A stretch of DNA of 57,786 nucleotides, taken from the NCBI RefSeq assembly GCF_022179225.1, contig NZ_BPQL01000086.1:1-57786 (forward strand), in the 5' to 3' direction. Shown here piece by piece: positions 18,142 to 29,368 of this stretch (the first letter of the stretch is position 1; every line of letters starts with the position of its first letter). Under the pieces are notes generated by a model. The model made no database searches. It was given only the letters and a program-made list of their open reading frames with translations, and had not been told where the DNA came from. The position numbers were made by a program, and so were the translations under genes. Source of the stretch: Methylobacterium goesingense. GTDB taxonomy: Bacteria > Pseudomonadota > Alphaproteobacteria > Rhizobiales > Beijerinckiaceae.

Positions 18142-19272
18142 TCAGGCGCGCTTGAAGCCCGCCGGAACGAAGGGCAGTCCCGACACCACCAGGGGCAGGC
18201 GCTTGCCGCGCACCTCGGCGAAGACGCGGGTGCCGGGGGCACCGAGCGCGGCCGGCAGGTAGCCCATGGCGATCGGCGCCTGCAGGCTCGGCCCGAAGCC
18301 GCCGGAGGTGACCTGCCCGATGGCGTCTCCGGTCTCGTCGGCGAAGAGCGGCGCCCCCGCCCGCACGGGCGTGGGACCCTCCGGACGAAGGCCGACGCGC
18401 CTGCGGGCCGGGCCGGACTCCAGGGCGTCGAGGATGCGCGCCGCCCCGGGAAAGCCACCGGCCCGGGCGCCGCCGCGCCGGCGCACCTTGGGAATCGCCC
18501 AGGACAGGCCGGCCTCCACCGGGTCGGTGCCGGGATCGATGTCGTTGCCGTGCAGGCACAAGCCCGCTTCGAGACGCAGGGAATCGCGGGCGCCGAGCCC
18601 GATCGGCAGCACCGTGGTATCGGCCAGCAGCGCCTCGGCCAGGGCCTCGGCCCGGTCCTCGGGCACGGAGATCTCGAACCCGTCCTCGCCGGTATATCCG
18701 GAGCGGGTGACGAACGCGGAGGCGCCAACGAGCCCGAGCATGCGCACGTCCATGAAGCGCATCCCGACCACCTCCGGCGCGAGGCGCGCGAGTGCCGCCT
18801 CCGCGCCCGGCCCCTGCAGGGCGACGAGGGCCCGGGCCAGCACGGTGACGGTGCAGACGTCGGAGAGGTGGGCGCGCAGGTAGGCCTCGTCGGCGACCTT
18901 GTTGGCGGCGTTGACCACGAGGAAGAGGCTGTCGCCGCAATGGGCAACCATGAGATCGTCGCGGATGCCGCCCGACGCGTCGAGGAGGAGCCCGTAGCGC
19001 TGGCGGCCCGGCGTCAAGCCGAGCACGTCGATGGGCAGCAGGGTTTCGAGGGCGCGCGCCGCGTCGTCGACGTCGCCCGAGCGCGGGGTGAGCCGGATCT
19101 GGCCCATATGCGACACGTCGAACAGGCCGGCGCCGCTCCGCGTGTGCAGGTGCTCCTTCAGCAGGCCAGCTGGGTACTGCACAGGCATGGCGTAGCCCGC
19201 GAACGGGACCATCCGGCCGCCGTGGCGCAGGTGGAAGGCATGCAGGGGCGTGCGGGCAACATCGGGGGACAT
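18142..19272 (-). CDS. gcvT: glycine cleavage system T protein (aminomethyltransferase)
   Basis: Folate-dependent enzyme of 376 residues that releases ammonia from the aminomethyl-lipoyl group and makes methylene-tetrahydrofolate. Typical elements are [20 protein letters not shown] at the start, [13 protein letters not shown], the Asp-containing [12 protein letters not shown], and GGFGPSL in the C-terminal barrel. ATG 19272 is preferred to the TTG at 19290 because a GGAG lies seven bases before it. It is the first gene of the gcv operon; the leader carries two glycine aptamers. Confidence 0.96.
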   Translation of the reverse strand: MSPDVARTPLHAFHLRHGGRMVPFAGYAMPVQYPAGLLKEHLHTRSGAGLFDVSHMGQIRLTPRSGDVDDAARALETLLPIDVLGLTPGRQRYGLLLDASGGIRDDLMVAHCGDSLFLVVNAANKVADEAYLRAHLSDVCTVTVLARALVALQGPGAEAALARLAPEVVGMRFMDVRMLGLVGASAFVTRSGYTGEDGFEISVPEDRAEALAEALLADTTVLPIGLGARDSLRLEAGLCLHGNDIDPGTDPVEAGLSWAIPKVRRRGGARAGGFPGAARILDALESGPARRRVGLRPEGPTPVRAGAPLFADETGDAIGQVTSGGFGPSLQAPIAMGYLPAALGAPGTRVFAEVRGKRLPLVVSGLPFVPAGFKRA

Positions 19273-19340
19273 CGGATCACTCCACGACAAGCAGCTTCCG
19301 GAAGCTCGGCTGAGCGTTTCCGGTTGCCCCCATCTGTCGC

Positions 19341-19540
19341 GGTTACCTGAGAGCTTCTCCCCGACCGCGGATGCGGTCCGGGATTTCTCCTTCGGTGGAC
19401 GCCGTCAGGCGCCTCTCTCCAGATTGTCCAACGGTACGGTGATTGTGCCTGAGAGTTTCCGGGGGTGGTTGCTCCGTCGGCGCCATGGTTCGAAGGCTTC
19501 GCTCGCGTGAAACGCTCGACCTGGGCTCTCCCGTACCGTC
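19341..19540 (-). promoter_or_regulatory. tandem glycine riboswitch
   Basis: Read on the minus strand, two glycine aptamers lie upstream of gcvT. Aptamer 1 (about 19540 to 19435) has GCGCCGACGGAGCAACC and GGAAACTCTCAGGCAC. Aptamer 2 (about 19430 to 19341) has CTGGAGAGAGGCGCC, CACCGAAGGAG and AGCTCTCAGGTAACC. These are the conserved glycine riboswitch cores: CCGAAGGAGC-like junction and ACTCTCAGG-like 3' stem. Tandem glycine aptamers before gcvT normally turn expression on when glycine is abundant. The expression platform lies in the 68 bases between 19341 and the gcvT start; the switching stems were not resolved by eye. Confidence 0.92.
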
Positions 19541-19644
19541 TTTGATGACCTGCCCAGGGTTTCACAGTGCACTGCGTCATGCAAGGCACCCCGCCGGGGC
19601 AGCGCGTTACGCTTTGCCAAATCCGTCAGTCCGGAGGTGAACCA

Positions 19645-20481
19645 ATGCCGCGTCGGGGAACCGCGCCGACGCGCGCGGATTCACCCAGCATGCCGATCGC
19701 ATCAGGGCACGACCTCGCCGGCCCCCGCCCCCGCCGGACCCGACCCGCGAAGTCCGCAGCGACCGCGGTCGACCCTGCCCTCAGCGACAAGGCCCTGGCG
19801 ATCCATGCGCGCCTCTGCCCGGTCTACGGTTGCCCGATCCCGTACTTCCACAGCCTCGATCCGTTGAGCGAACTGGTCTCCTCGCTCCTCTCCCATCGGA
19901 CGCGCAACGCCGAATCCGGCCGCGCCTTCAAGGCGCTGCGGGCCCGCTATCCCGATTGGGAGGGGATGCTGGCCGCCCCCGTCGCCGAGATCGAGGCGGC
20001 AATCGCAGGGGTGACCTGGCCGGAACTGAAGGCACCGCGCCTCCAGGCGATCCTGTCGGCCGTGAAGGCACGCCAGGGCGCCCTCAGCCTCGATTTCCTC
20101 GAGGACATGGCGGTGGAGGAGGCCCGGGCCTGGCTCGAGGCGATCCCCGGGGTGGGGCCGAAGACCAGCGCGGCGGTGCTCTCCTTCAGCCTCCTGCGGA
20201 TGCCGGCCCTGCCGGTGGACAGCCATCACCACCGCGTTGCCCAGCGCACCGGGCTCATCGGCCCCCGCGTCGATGTCGGGCCATCGCACCCGATCCTGCG
20301 GGCGCAATTGCCCGCCGACTGGAGCGCACAGGCCCTTTACGACAATCACGAAGTGCTGATGCTGCACGGGCAGCACGTCTGCCACCACCGCAACCCTGCC
20401 TGCGGGCGCTGCGTCCTCCTCGACCTCTGCCCGGAGGGGCAGGCCCGCACGGGCGGGGGCGGCGCGATCCGCGAGCCGTGA
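19645..20481 (+). CDS. endonuclease III-like DNA glycosylase (HhH-GPD)
   Basis: Base-excision repair enzyme of 278 residues. It has a helix-hairpin-helix (AIPGVGPKTSAAVLSFSL) with the Lys used for lyase chemistry, and the catalytic Asp in PVDSHHHRVAQRTGL. A [4Fe-4S] loop has the spacing C-X6-C-X2-C-X5-C near the end (CHHRNPACGRC then LLDLC). The first 45 residues are a basic extension. ATG 19645 has an excellent GGAGGTGA. It diverges from the glycine riboswitch. Differences from canonical Nth (PVDSHHHR instead of VDTHVxR) suggest a separate subfamily, so I give no gene symbol. Confidence 0.9.
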   Translation: MPRRGTAPTRADSPSMPIASGHDLAGPRPRRTRPAKSAATAVDPALSDKALAIHARLCPVYGCPIPYFHSLDPLSELVSSLLSHRTRNAESGRAFKALRARYPDWEGMLAAPVAEIEAAIAGVTWPELKAPRLQAILSAVKARQGALSLDFLEDMAVEEARAWLEAIPGVGPKTSAAVLSFSLLRMPALPVDSHHHRVAQRTGLIGPRVDVGPSHPILRAQLPADWSAQALYDNHEVLMLHGQHVCHHRNPACGRCVLLDLCPEGQARTGGGGAIREP

Positions 20482-20588
20482 GCGGCGCGTCTTGACCGGT
20501 CCCGGCGCGGCGTCCAGAAACCGGCGCCTGGCCGCGCGGATTTTCGCTGGCGGCCGCCGCATCCTATCCGCACGAGGACCCCGCCGCG

Positions 20589-21656
20589 ATGAGCGCGTTC
20601 AAGGAACTGGTGTTCTCGGGCGTACAGCCGACCGGGAACCTGCATCTCGGCAACTATCTCGGCGCCATCAAACGCTTCGTCGAGATGCAGGCGCGCGATG
20701 CGCAGTGCCTGTACTGCGTCGTCGACATGCACGCGATTACCCTGTGGCAGGACCCGGCGGCGCTGAAAGGCCAGATCCGAGAGGTCACCGCCGCGTTCCT
20801 GGCCGCCGGGATCGACCCGAAGCGCTCGATCGTCTTCAACCAGAGCCAGGTGCCCCAGCACGCCGAACTCGCCTGGATCTTCAATTGCGTCGCGCGGCTG
20901 GGCTGGCTCAACCGCATGACCCAGTTCAAGGACAAGGCCGGCAAGGACCGGGAGAACGCAAGCGTCGGGCTCTACGCCTATCCGGTGCTGATGGCGGCCG
21001 ACATCCTGGCCTACCGCGCCACCCACGTGCCCGTGGGCGAGGACCAGAAGCAGCACCTCGAACTGACCCGCGACATCGCCCAGAAGTTCAACAACGATTT
21101 TTCGGACTCCATCGCGGCGCATGGACACGATGCCGGTGACGGGTTTTTCCCCGTCACCGAACCGCTGATCGGCGGCCCGGCCGCGCGGGTGATGAGCCTT
21201 CGCGACGGCACCAAGAAGATGTCGAAGTCGGACGCCTCCGACAATTCGCGGATCAACCTCACGGACGACGCCGATGCCATCGCGGCCAAGGTGCGCAAGG
21301 CCAAGACCGACCCGGACGCCCTCCCCTCCGAGGTGGCGGGTCTCTCCGGCCGCCCCGAGGCCGACAATCTCGTGGGCATCTTCGCGGCGCTGAAGGACGT
21401 CTCGCGCGAGGATGTGCTGCGCGACTACGGCGGCGCGCAGTTCTCGGCCTTCAAGGGCGCGCTCGTCGAACTCGCCGTCGAGACCCTGGCGCCGCTGGGA
21501 GCCGAGATGAAGCGCCTCGTGGCCGATCCGGCCGAGATCGACGCGGTGCTGGCCGACGGCGCCGAGCGCGCCGAGGCCATCGCGGCCCCGACCCTGGACG
21601 CCGTCAAGGACATCGTGGGTTTCGTCCGGCGGACGCGCCTGCACGCGGTGCGGTGA
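20589..21656 (+). CDS. trpS: tryptophanyl-tRNA synthetase
   Basis: Class I aminoacyl-tRNA synthetase of 355 residues. The HIGH-type motif is [12 protein letters not shown] near residues 15-26 and the KMSKS motif is [10 protein letters not shown] near 211. The VFSGVQPTG start and the [15 protein letters not shown] segment are specific for TrpS. Its TGA overlaps the start of the haloacid dehalogenase gene, so the two are translationally coupled. Confidence 0.97.
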   Translation: MSAFKELVFSGVQPTGNLHLGNYLGAIKRFVEMQARDAQCLYCVVDMHAITLWQDPAALKGQIREVTAAFLAAGIDPKRSIVFNQSQVPQHAELAWIFNCVARLGWLNRMTQFKDKAGKDRENASVGLYAYPVLMAADILAYRATHVPVGEDQKQHLELTRDIAQKFNNDFSDSIAAHGHDAGDGFFPVTEPLIGGPAARVMSLRDGTKKMSKSDASDNSRINLTDDADAIAAKVRKAKTDPDALPSEVAGLSGRPEADNLVGIFAALKDVSREDVLRDYGGAQFSAFKGALVELAVETLAPLGAEMKRLVADPAEIDAVLADGAERAEAIAAPTLDAVKDIVGFVRRTRLHAVR

Positions 21657-22351
21657 TGATCCGGGCGCTCGTCTTCGACGTCTTCGGGACGCTCGTCGAT
21701 TGGCGCTCCGGAATCGCCCGCGAGGCCGCGCGCCTGCTCGGCCCCGACCCGTCCCTGGATGCCGGTGCCTTCGCGGATGCGTGGCGGCGTCGGTACGAGC
21801 CCGCGATGGAGACCGTGCGCTCCGGCGCCCGTCCCTTCGTGGACCTCGATACGCTCCAGGCGGAATCCCTGCCCCGGGTGCTGGCGGAGTTCGGCATCGC
21901 CGACGTTCCGGATGCCGTGCGGCGGGACCTGGTCCAGGCTTGGCACCGGCTCGACGCCTGGCCCGACGTGCCGGACGCCCTGCGGCGCTTGCGGACGCGT
22001 CACCTCCTGGCGCCGAATTCGAACGGCCATGTTCGGTTGATGGTCGATCTCGCCCGCCGCAACGGGCTGATCTTCGACGCGATCCTGGGCGCCGGCCATT
22101 CCCGCGACTACAAGCCGAAGCCGGCCCTCTACCGCGACGCGGTGACGGCCCTCGGCTTCGCCCCGGCGGAAACTCTGATGGTCGCCGCCCACTCGGCCGA
22201 TCTTGCGGCGGCGGCGCATCACGGCCTGTCCACCGCCCACATCGCTCGCCCCCGCGAGCACGGGCCGGGCGGTGGCGAGACCGCGCCCGCCGGGCCGGTC
22301 ACCTACGCGGCGCGGGATTTGGCCGATCTGGCCGACCAACTCGGGTGCTGA
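21656..22351 (+). CDS. haloacid dehalogenase, type II (HAD superfamily)
   Basis: HAD hydrolase of 231 residues resembling L-2-haloacid dehalogenases. The nucleophile Asp is in VFDVFGTLVDW at residues 6-16. The NSNGHVRLM loop (motif II), the Lys in DYKPKPALYRDAV and MVAAHSADLAAAAHHGL (motif III region) complete the active site. The ATG overlaps the trpS stop as TGATG; a GTG three bases upstream is an alternative start. The substrate need not be a haloacid, as the family is broad. Confidence 0.88.
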   Translation: MIRALVFDVFGTLVDWRSGIAREAARLLGPDPSLDAGAFADAWRRRYEPAMETVRSGARPFVDLDTLQAESLPRVLAEFGIADVPDAVRRDLVQAWHRLDAWPDVPDALRRLRTRHLLAPNSNGHVRLMVDLARRNGLIFDAILGAGHSRDYKPKPALYRDAVTALGFAPAETLMVAAHSADLAAAAHHGLSTAHIARPREHGPGGGETAPAGPVTYAARDLADLADQLGC

Positions 22352-22376
22352 AGGCGGAACAGGGGCGAGGGCGCGC

Positions 22377-23159
22377 ATGACCGACTGGAATCCCGCCCTC
22401 TACGTCCGCTTCGAGGACGAGCGCACCCGCCCGGCGGCCGAACTCCTGGCGCGCATCCCCCTCGACGCGCCGCGCCTCGTCTACGATCTCGGCTGCGGGC
22501 CCGGCAATTCCACGGCCCTGATCGCGGCGCGCTACTCCAACGCGGAGGTGATCGGCCTCGACACCTCTCCGGCGATGCTGGAGAGCGCCCGGACCCGCCT
22601 GCCCGGCCTCGTCTTCGCGCAGGGCGACGCCGCGAGCTGGCGGCCCGAGCGGGCGCCGGACCTGATCTATGCCAACGCCGTGCTGCAATGGCTGCCCGAC
22701 CACCCGGTGCTGCTGCCCCGCCTGTTCGGCCTGCTCGCGCCGGGCGGAGTGCTCGCGGTGCAGATGCCCGACAACCTCGCGGAACCCTCGCACCGCCTCA
22801 TGCGCGAGACCGCGGCGGCCGGCTCCTGGGCTGAGGCCATCGGCGACCCGGCCGTGGCCGGTCGGGTCGGACGCATGCTTGAGCCCAACGGCTACTACGA
22901 TCTCCTGGCGCCGCTCGCCGCCGACGTGGATGTCTGGCGCACCGCTTATCACCACCGGATGGCGGATGCGGGCGCCATCGTCGCCTGGGTCAGCGCGACC
23001 GGGCTGCGGCCCTTCCTGGATCCATTGGCGCCCGATGCGGCGGCTGCGTTCCTCGAAGCCTACACGGCCGCGATCGACGAAGCGTATCCCCCACGGAGCG
23101 ACGGACGGCGTCTGCTCGCCTTTCCGCGGGTCTTCATCGTCGCGCGCCGAGCGCCCTGA
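22377..23159 (+). CDS. tam: trans-aconitate 2-methyltransferase
   Basis: SAM-dependent methyltransferase of 260 residues. The start WNPALYVRFEDERTRPAAELLARI is highly typical of Tam. Motif I is VYDLGCGPGNSTALI; the Asp binding the ribose is in VIGLDTSPAML. ANAVLQWLPDH and QMPDNLAEPSH are also family signatures. It would methylate trans-aconitate, a spontaneous inhibitor of aconitase. It starts 25 bases after the HAD gene, so it belongs to the trpS-HAD-tam run. Confidence 0.92.
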   Translation: MTDWNPALYVRFEDERTRPAAELLARIPLDAPRLVYDLGCGPGNSTALIAARYSNAEVIGLDTSPAMLESARTRLPGLVFAQGDAASWRPERAPDLIYANAVLQWLPDHPVLLPRLFGLLAPGGVLAVQMPDNLAEPSHRLMRETAAAGSWAEAIGDPAVAGRVGRMLEPNGYYDLLAPLAADVDVWRTAYHHRMADAGAIVAWVSATGLRPFLDPLAPDAAAAFLEAYTAAIDEAYPPRSDGRRLLAFPRVFIVARRAP

Positions 23160-23169
23160 GGATCGCGGC

Positions 23170-23823
23170 TCAGCTCTCGCCGCGGGCGACCCGGGCCTCG
23201 TACTCGGGCAGCTCGATCCGGCCTTCCTTCTCCACCCGAGCCTTGTCCTCCTCCGAGATCACGTCGCCGACCATGTCGAGGCGCTTCCAGAGGGCGAGCG
23301 GCGTCTCCTTCTCGGGGGTCGGCACGTACCGGTTCTGCGCCACCTTCTGGTACTTGTGGATGTAGCGCGGGCAGTTGACCCAGGCCTTCGTGACCTCGAC
23401 CCGGACGAGATACTTGGCCTCCGTGTACTCGGCCATCAGGGGATCGTCGCGCAGCATCCGGGCGTGGCCCTGGACGCGGACCCGGTGCGGAGTCTCGAAG
23501 TCGATGAACAGCAGGCCGACCTTGGACTGCCCCTCGATGTTGCCCATCGAGTACCACATGCCGTTGCCGTCGAAGCCGGGGAACACCAGCGTGTTGCCGT
23601 CGAGCACCTTCACGAAGCCGGGGCTGCCGCCCTTGTAGGAGACGGTCGGCATGCCGTCGGGGTCGACGGTGGACAGGAAGAACATATCCCGGCTGCCGAT
23701 GAAGGCGGCCTCGGTCTCGCCGATCTGCTCCTGAACCCATCCGGTGTCCAGGCGCTCCGCGAGCTTGACGGTGTTGAACTCTTCCTGAAGCGCGCGATGC
23801 TCGTCGTAATAGAGCGATGCCAT
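23170..23823 (-). CDS. pyridoxamine 5'-phosphate oxidase family protein
   Basis: Probable flavin-binding protein of 217 residues with the split-barrel PNPOx fold. Features are AAFIGSRDMFFLSTVDPDGMPTVSYKGG near 39-65, NTLVFPGFDGNGMWYSMGNI, VGLLFIDF and RVRVQGHARML. This is the pattern of the general-stress FMN-binding branch, not true PdxH. The C-terminal tail (VNCPRYIHKYQKV) contains a conserved Cys. ATG 23823 has GAGGA at the right distance. It is convergent with tam and downstream of the ilvC terminator. Substrate unknown. Confidence 0.85.
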   Translation of the reverse strand: MASLYYDEHRALQEEFNTVKLAERLDTGWVQEQIGETEAAFIGSRDMFFLSTVDPDGMPTVSYKGGSPGFVKVLDGNTLVFPGFDGNGMWYSMGNIEGQSKVGLLFIDFETPHRVRVQGHARMLRDDPLMAEYTEAKYLVRVEVTKAWVNCPRYIHKYQKVAQNRYVPTPEKETPLALWKRLDMVGDVISEEDKARVEKEGRIELPEYEARVARGES

Positions 23824-23961
23824 GGGGGTCCTCTGCGTTTCGGCCGCTCTCAACCGGGCAGCCGTTGGCGGCGATGATCGCGGGAAACCTCTCCGAGCAC
23901 AACATTCGATCCCTTCATCTCTCGCCATGGCGAGGGCGAGGCGACCTGTCGTCCGCGCACG

Positions 23962-23996
23962 AAAAAGCCGGCGCCGCTCGCGCGACGCCGGCTTCC
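23962..23996 (-). terminator. Rho-independent terminator of ilvC
   Basis: On the minus strand an 11-base stem (AAGCCGGCGTC paired with GGCGCCGGCTT, one mismatch) around a CG-rich loop is followed by TTTTTC. It lies about 45 bases after the ilvC stop. Confidence 0.85.
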
Positions 23997-24040
23997 TCCG
24001 CGACGCGCAGCCGAGCGAAGCCCGGCTGCAACGTGCAAAA

Positions 24041-25822
<1,782 letters not shown>

Positions 25823-26461
25823 TTATTCGGGCAGCGTCAGACCTTCCTGGGCGAACACTGCCTTCACGGCTGGGCGCGCGGCCATGGCGCGGGCGTGGCG
25901 TGTCCAGGCGGGAAAGCGCTCGGCCATGTCGAAACCCAGCGCCGGGCCCCGCCCCCAGGTCCAGAACAGCAGCAGGTAGGGGTCGACGACGCTATAGCGC
26001 TCGCCCAGCGCCCAGCCGCCGTTGGAGAGCTTGACCTCGGTCATCGTGAACAGATCACCGCAGGTCTCCGCCCCCTTGGCCTGGATGCCGGGAAAGGCCG
26101 ACTCGTCGTTGGTGTAGCGCCCGGCCCGGCGGATATGCGCGTAGGCCGGGTGGTGGTTGGTCGAGAGCCAGCCCAGCCACTCGTCCACCCGGGCCTGGTC
26201 GCGCGGGGCCTCCGGCCAGAGACCGGCCTGCGGGTGCGTGCGGGCGATGTGGCGCAGGATCGCGGTGTTCTCGGTGAGCACCCAGTCGCCCTCCACCAGC
26301 GCCGGCACGCGGCCGCGTTCGTTGACGGCGAGGTATTCGGGCGCGCGCTGGTCGCCCTTGGCGAGGTCGAGCCGCACGGTCTCGTAGGGCGCGCCCGTCT
26401 CCTCCAGGGCGATGTGGGAGGCGAGTGAGCAGGCGCCGGGGGCGTAGTAGAGTGTGGTCAT
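25823..26461 (-). CDS. glutathione S-transferase family protein
   Basis: Two-domain GST of 212 residues. The thioredoxin-like domain starts TLYYAPGACSLASHIALEETG, with a Ser/Cys-containing start typical of beta-class bacterial GSTs, and contains the cis-Pro motif GRVPAL and LTENTAIL. The helical domain (about 90-212) has the N-capping GERYSVVDPYLLLFW motif. Its ATG overlaps the stop of the degraded toxin gene upstream (ATGA). Substrate unknown. Confidence 0.92.
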   Translation of the reverse strand: MTTLYYAPGACSLASHIALEETGAPYETVRLDLAKGDQRAPEYLAVNERGRVPALVEGDWVLTENTAILRHIARTHPQAGLWPEAPRDQARVDEWLGWLSTNHHPAYAHIRRAGRYTNDESAFPGIQAKGAETCGDLFTMTEVKLSNGGWALGERYSVVDPYLLLFWTWGRGPALGFDMAERFPAWTRHARAMAARPAVKAVFAQEGLTLPE

Positions 26462-26776
26462 GGCGGTTCGTTTTCCTTCGGCGCGTCGCCCACCGGTATG
26501 CCGATGAGGGCCGCCAGTTTGGAGCAGGCTTCCGAGAGGGTCTGGGCTGGGACCGTTCCCAGTCATCGGAGCGTTCGCGCACGGCGATCGATGGAGCGGA
26601 CCTGATCGACGAGAACCGCGCCGGCCTGGCCAGAGCGCCGGGATGGCGGCGTCCTCGCGCGGTGCCTTCGGAAGGACCTCCACGGTCTGGCCTTCGAACC
26701 GACCGAGGCGCCGGACCTCATCGGCCAACAGATGGACCGCGTAGTCCGACCCCTCCCGCTCCAGCTTCGCTCGGCT
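26458..26776 (-). pseudogene. eroded mazEF toxin-antitoxin remnant
   Basis: No intact gene occupies the 365 bases between ilvN and gst. Around 26625-26458 the minus strand reads GAVLVDQVRSIDRRARTLR, then an in-frame TGA (26563-26565), then LGTVPAQTLSEACSKLAALIG. This matches the C-terminus of MazF-type endoribonucleases (E. coli MazF: ADQVKSIAWRARGATKKGTV and so on) on both sides of the stop, so the TGA looks like a nonsense mutation, probably CGA to TGA. Just upstream, in another frame, GSDYAVHLLADEVRRLG and RFEGQTVEVLP resemble the AbrB fold of a MazE antitoxin. Most of the toxin N-terminus is missing. The MazF identity is fairly sure; the MazE part is tentative. Confidence 0.68.
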
Positions 26777-26826
26777 CCGTCGCAGACCGGCGCCATCACA
26801 TCATAGCGCGGTCTCGCCGCCAGGAC

Positions 26827-27369
26827 CTACATCGCCTCGGCGCCGCGCCCCATGGCGGCGATGCCCGTGCGGGAGATCTCCACGAGGCCGATCACCGTCA
26901 TCAGGCCGATGAAGCGGTCGATCTCCTCGGTGGTGCCGGTCACCTCGAACACGAAGGAATTCAGGGTCGCGTCGAGGGTCTTGGCGCCAAAGGCCGCCGC
27001 GAGGGTCAGCGACTCGGTCCGGTGTTCGCCGGTGCCCGCCACCTTGACGAGGCAAAGCTCGCGCTCGAGGGCCTTGCCCTGGAGGGTCAGGTCGACGACC
27101 CGGTGCACGGGCACGAGGCGGTCGAGCTGCGCCTTGATCTGCTGGATCACCGCGTCGGTGCCGGCGGTGACGATGGTGATGCGGGAGAGGTGGCGCGCCA
27201 CCTCGGTCTCCGACACCGTCAGGCTCTCGATGTTGTAGCCCCGGCCCGAGAACATGCCCGAGATTCGGGCCAGCACGCCGGGCTCGTTGTCGACGATGAC
27301 CGCCAGGGTGTGCCGGTTGATCGGCTCGACCCGGCCGGCATCGGGATAGTGCGTGTTCATGGCGTTCAT
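26827..27369 (-). CDS. ilvN: acetolactate synthase small (regulatory) subunit
   Basis: ACT-domain subunit of 180 residues that gives valine feedback to acetohydroxyacid synthase. The ACT domain reads HTLAVIVDNEPGVLARISGMFSGRGYNIESLTV. The second domain contains LERELCLVKV, and FVFEVTGTTEEIDRFIGLM closes the family pattern (IlvH/IlvN long form). ATG 27369 or ATG 27360 may be used. It follows ilvB after 111 bases that hold GC-rich hairpins. Confidence 0.96.
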   Translation of the reverse strand: MNAMNTHYPDAGRVEPINRHTLAVIVDNEPGVLARISGMFSGRGYNIESLTVSETEVARHLSRITIVTAGTDAVIQQIKAQLDRLVPVHRVVDLTLQGKALERELCLVKVAGTGEHRTESLTLAAAFGAKTLDATLNSFVFEVTGTTEEIDRFIGLMTVIGLVEISRTGIAAMGRGAEAM

Positions 27370-27413
27370 GGCGTGGCCCCGGATCTTCGTCTGCGATGGC
27401 GTGTGGTGTGAGA

Positions 27414-27465
27414 GGCCCGGCCGGGCCGATGGAGAAAGGACCGGGCGTGATTGGCGCCCGGCCCG
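27414..27465. other. GC-rich inverted repeats between ilvB and ilvN
   Basis: GGCCCGGCCGGGCC (27414-27427) is a perfect 14-base palindrome. It is followed by CCGGGCG and CGCCCGG arms at about 27440-27461. They lie in the ilvB-ilvN spacer and could set differential stability of the two cistrons. No gene is present. Confidence 0.4.
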
Positions 27466-27480
27466 GATGGGTCCGGAGGC

Positions 27481-29256
27481 TCAGACCAGCATCTTGCCTT
27501 CTTCCGAGATGACGTCGCCGAGCTCGACCCCGGTCTCGCCGAGGTAGTCGGACAGCAGCATCTCGTTGTGCGCCTTGCCCGACGGGATCATCGGGAAGCA
27601 GTTCTCCTTCTTGTCGACGATGCAGTCGAAGACGACGGGGCCGTCGTAGTCGAGCATCTCGGCGATCGCCGCGTCGAGGTCACCCGGCTTCTCGCAGCGG
27701 ATGCCCTTGGCGCCGTAGGCTTCCGCCAGCTTCACGAAGTCCGGCAGGCTTTCGGAGTAGCTCTGCGAGTAGCGCGAGCCGTGCAGCAGCTCCTGCCACT
27801 GGCGGACCATGCCCATGTACTCGTTGTTCAGGATGAAGATCTTGACCGGCAGGCGGTACTGTACCGCCGTGGACAGCTCCTGCATGTTCATCAGGATCGA
27901 GGCCTCGCCGGCGATATCGATGACGAGTCCGTCCGGGTGGGCGAGCTGCGTGCCGATGGCCGCCGGCAGGCCGTAGCCCATGGTGCCGAGGCCCCCGGAG
28001 GTCATCCAGCGGTTCGGCTCGTCGAACTTGAAGTACTGCGCCGCCCACATCTGGTGCTGGCCGACCTCCGTGGTGACGTAGGTCTCTCGGCCCTTGCAGG
28101 CCTCATAGAGACGCTGCACCGCGTATTGCGGCTTGATGATCGTGCCCGACGGCCAGTAGGCGAGGCAGTCGCGCGCCTTCCAGGCCTGGATCTTGGTCCA
28201 CCAATCCTCCAGGCGGGCCTTGTCCGGCTGGCGCGGCTGCGCCTTCCAGGCGGCCAGCATGTCCTCGAGCACCGAGCCGCAATCGCCGACGATTCCGACA
28301 TCGACCTTGACGACCTTGTTGATCGAGGAGGCGTCGATATCGATGTGGATCTTCTTCGAGAACGGCGCGAAGGCGTCGAGGCGGCCGGTGATGCGGTCGT
28401 CGAAGCGCGCGCCGATGCAGACCATGACGTCGCAATCATGCATCGCCAGGTTGGCCTCGTAGGTCCCGTGCATGCCGAGCATGCCGAGGAACTGGTCGTT
28501 CGAGGCCGGGAAGGCGCCGAGACCCATCAGGGTCGAGGTGACGGGAAAGCCGGTCTCGGCGGCGAGCTTGCGCAGCAGGGCCGAGGCGTGCGGGCCGGCA
28601 TTGATGACGCCGCCGCCGGTGTAGAGGATGGGCCGGCGGGCCGAGGCCATCAGTTCGATCGCCGCCTGGATCTGGGCCGCGTCGCCCTTGAAGGCGGGCT
28701 TGTAGGTCTTGTGGCCGTTCTGCGTCGGACGCTCGTAGACGCCGGAGGCGAACTGGACGTCCTTCGGCAGGTCGATGACGACCGGGCCGGGGCGGCCGTT
28801 GGCGGCAACGTAGAACGCCTCGTGCAGGATGCGCGGCAGGTCGTCGATCGATTTGACGAGGTAGTTGTGCTTCGTGCAGTGGCGCGTGATGCCGACCGTG
28901 TCGCATTCCTGGAAGGCGTCCGTGCCGATCAGGTGCGTCGGGACCTGGCCGGTGATGCAGACCAGCGGGATCGAATCGAGCAGCGCGTCGGTGAGACCCG
29001 TGATGATGTTGGTGGCGCCGGGCCCCGAGGTGACGAGGACGCAGCCGACCTTGCCGGACGAGCGGGCATAGCCCTCCGCGGCGTGGACGGCGCCCTGCTC
29101 GTGGCGCACGAGGATGTGCTTCAGGGTCTCCTGGTGGAAGAGTGCGTCGTAGATCGGCAGCACCGCGCCGCCGGGATACCCGAACAGCGTATCGACACCC
29201 TGATCCTGAAACGCCCGGATGACCATTTCGGCCCCGGTCATGACCTCGCCGCCCAT
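27481..29256 (-). CDS. ilvB: acetolactate synthase large (catalytic) subunit
   Basis: Thiamine-diphosphate enzyme of 591 residues, first committed step of branched-chain amino acid synthesis. The active-site Glu is in [19 protein letters not shown] near 55. The ThDP/Mg motif ([21 protein letters not shown]) has a GEAS in place of the usual GDGS-type triad; the partner Asn is in [13 protein letters not shown] 29256 ([11 protein letters not shown]) has AAGGAG seven bases upstream; the longer frame runs into the leader region. Expression is probably controlled by the attenuator at 29311-29419. Confidence 0.96.
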   Translation of the reverse strand: MGGEVMTGAEMVIRAFQDQGVDTLFGYPGGAVLPIYDALFHQETLKHILVRHEQGAVHAAEGYARSSGKVGCVLVTSGPGATNIITGLTDALLDSIPLVCITGQVPTHLIGTDAFQECDTVGITRHCTKHNYLVKSIDDLPRILHEAFYVAANGRPGPVVIDLPKDVQFASGVYERPTQNGHKTYKPAFKGDAAQIQAAIELMASARRPILYTGGGVINAGPHASALLRKLAAETGFPVTSTLMGLGAFPASNDQFLGMLGMHGTYEANLAMHDCDVMVCIGARFDDRITGRLDAFAPFSKKIHIDIDASSINKVVKVDVGIVGDCGSVLEDMLAAWKAQPRQPDKARLEDWWTKIQAWKARDCLAYWPSGTIIKPQYAVQRLYEACKGRETYVTTEVGQHQMWAAQYFKFDEPNRWMTSGGLGTMGYGLPAAIGTQLAHPDGLVIDIAGEASILMNMQELSTAVQYRLPVKIFILNNEYMGMVRQWQELLHGSRYSQSYSESLPDFVKLAEAYGAKGIRCEKPGDLDAAIAEMLDYDGPVVFDCIVDKKENCFPMIPSGKAHNEMLLSDYLGETGVELGDVISEEGKMLV

Positions 29257-29310
29257 CGTCCTGCTCCTTGAAACTGTGTGCGTGTTCGTGTCGTCGGCTC
29301 GTCGCGGCAA

Positions 29311-29334
29311 TAAAAAAGGGCCCCGAGGGACCCT
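29311..29334 (-). terminator. ilvB attenuator terminator
   Basis: On the minus strand AGGGTCCC and GGGGCCCT form a stem with a tiny loop, followed directly by TTTTTT. It lies 35 bases downstream of the leader peptide stop and about 55 bases before the ilvB start, the position expected for a ribosome-controlled attenuator. The octamer CAGGGTCC is repeated upstream in the leader at about 29356-29363, which could allow an alternative pairing. Confidence 0.85.
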
Positions 29335-29368
29335 GCATGCGCCACCATCCGGATCGCGGACCCTGGTG

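Noticed and set aside
20491..20530. possible trpS promoter TTGACC-17-CAGAAA
   Set aside because: The -10 matches consensus at too few positions to claim.
27451..29271. 606-residue plus-strand frame opposite ilvB
   Set aside because: Mirror frame of a well-supported gene, rich in Arg, Val, Asp and His with no motif.
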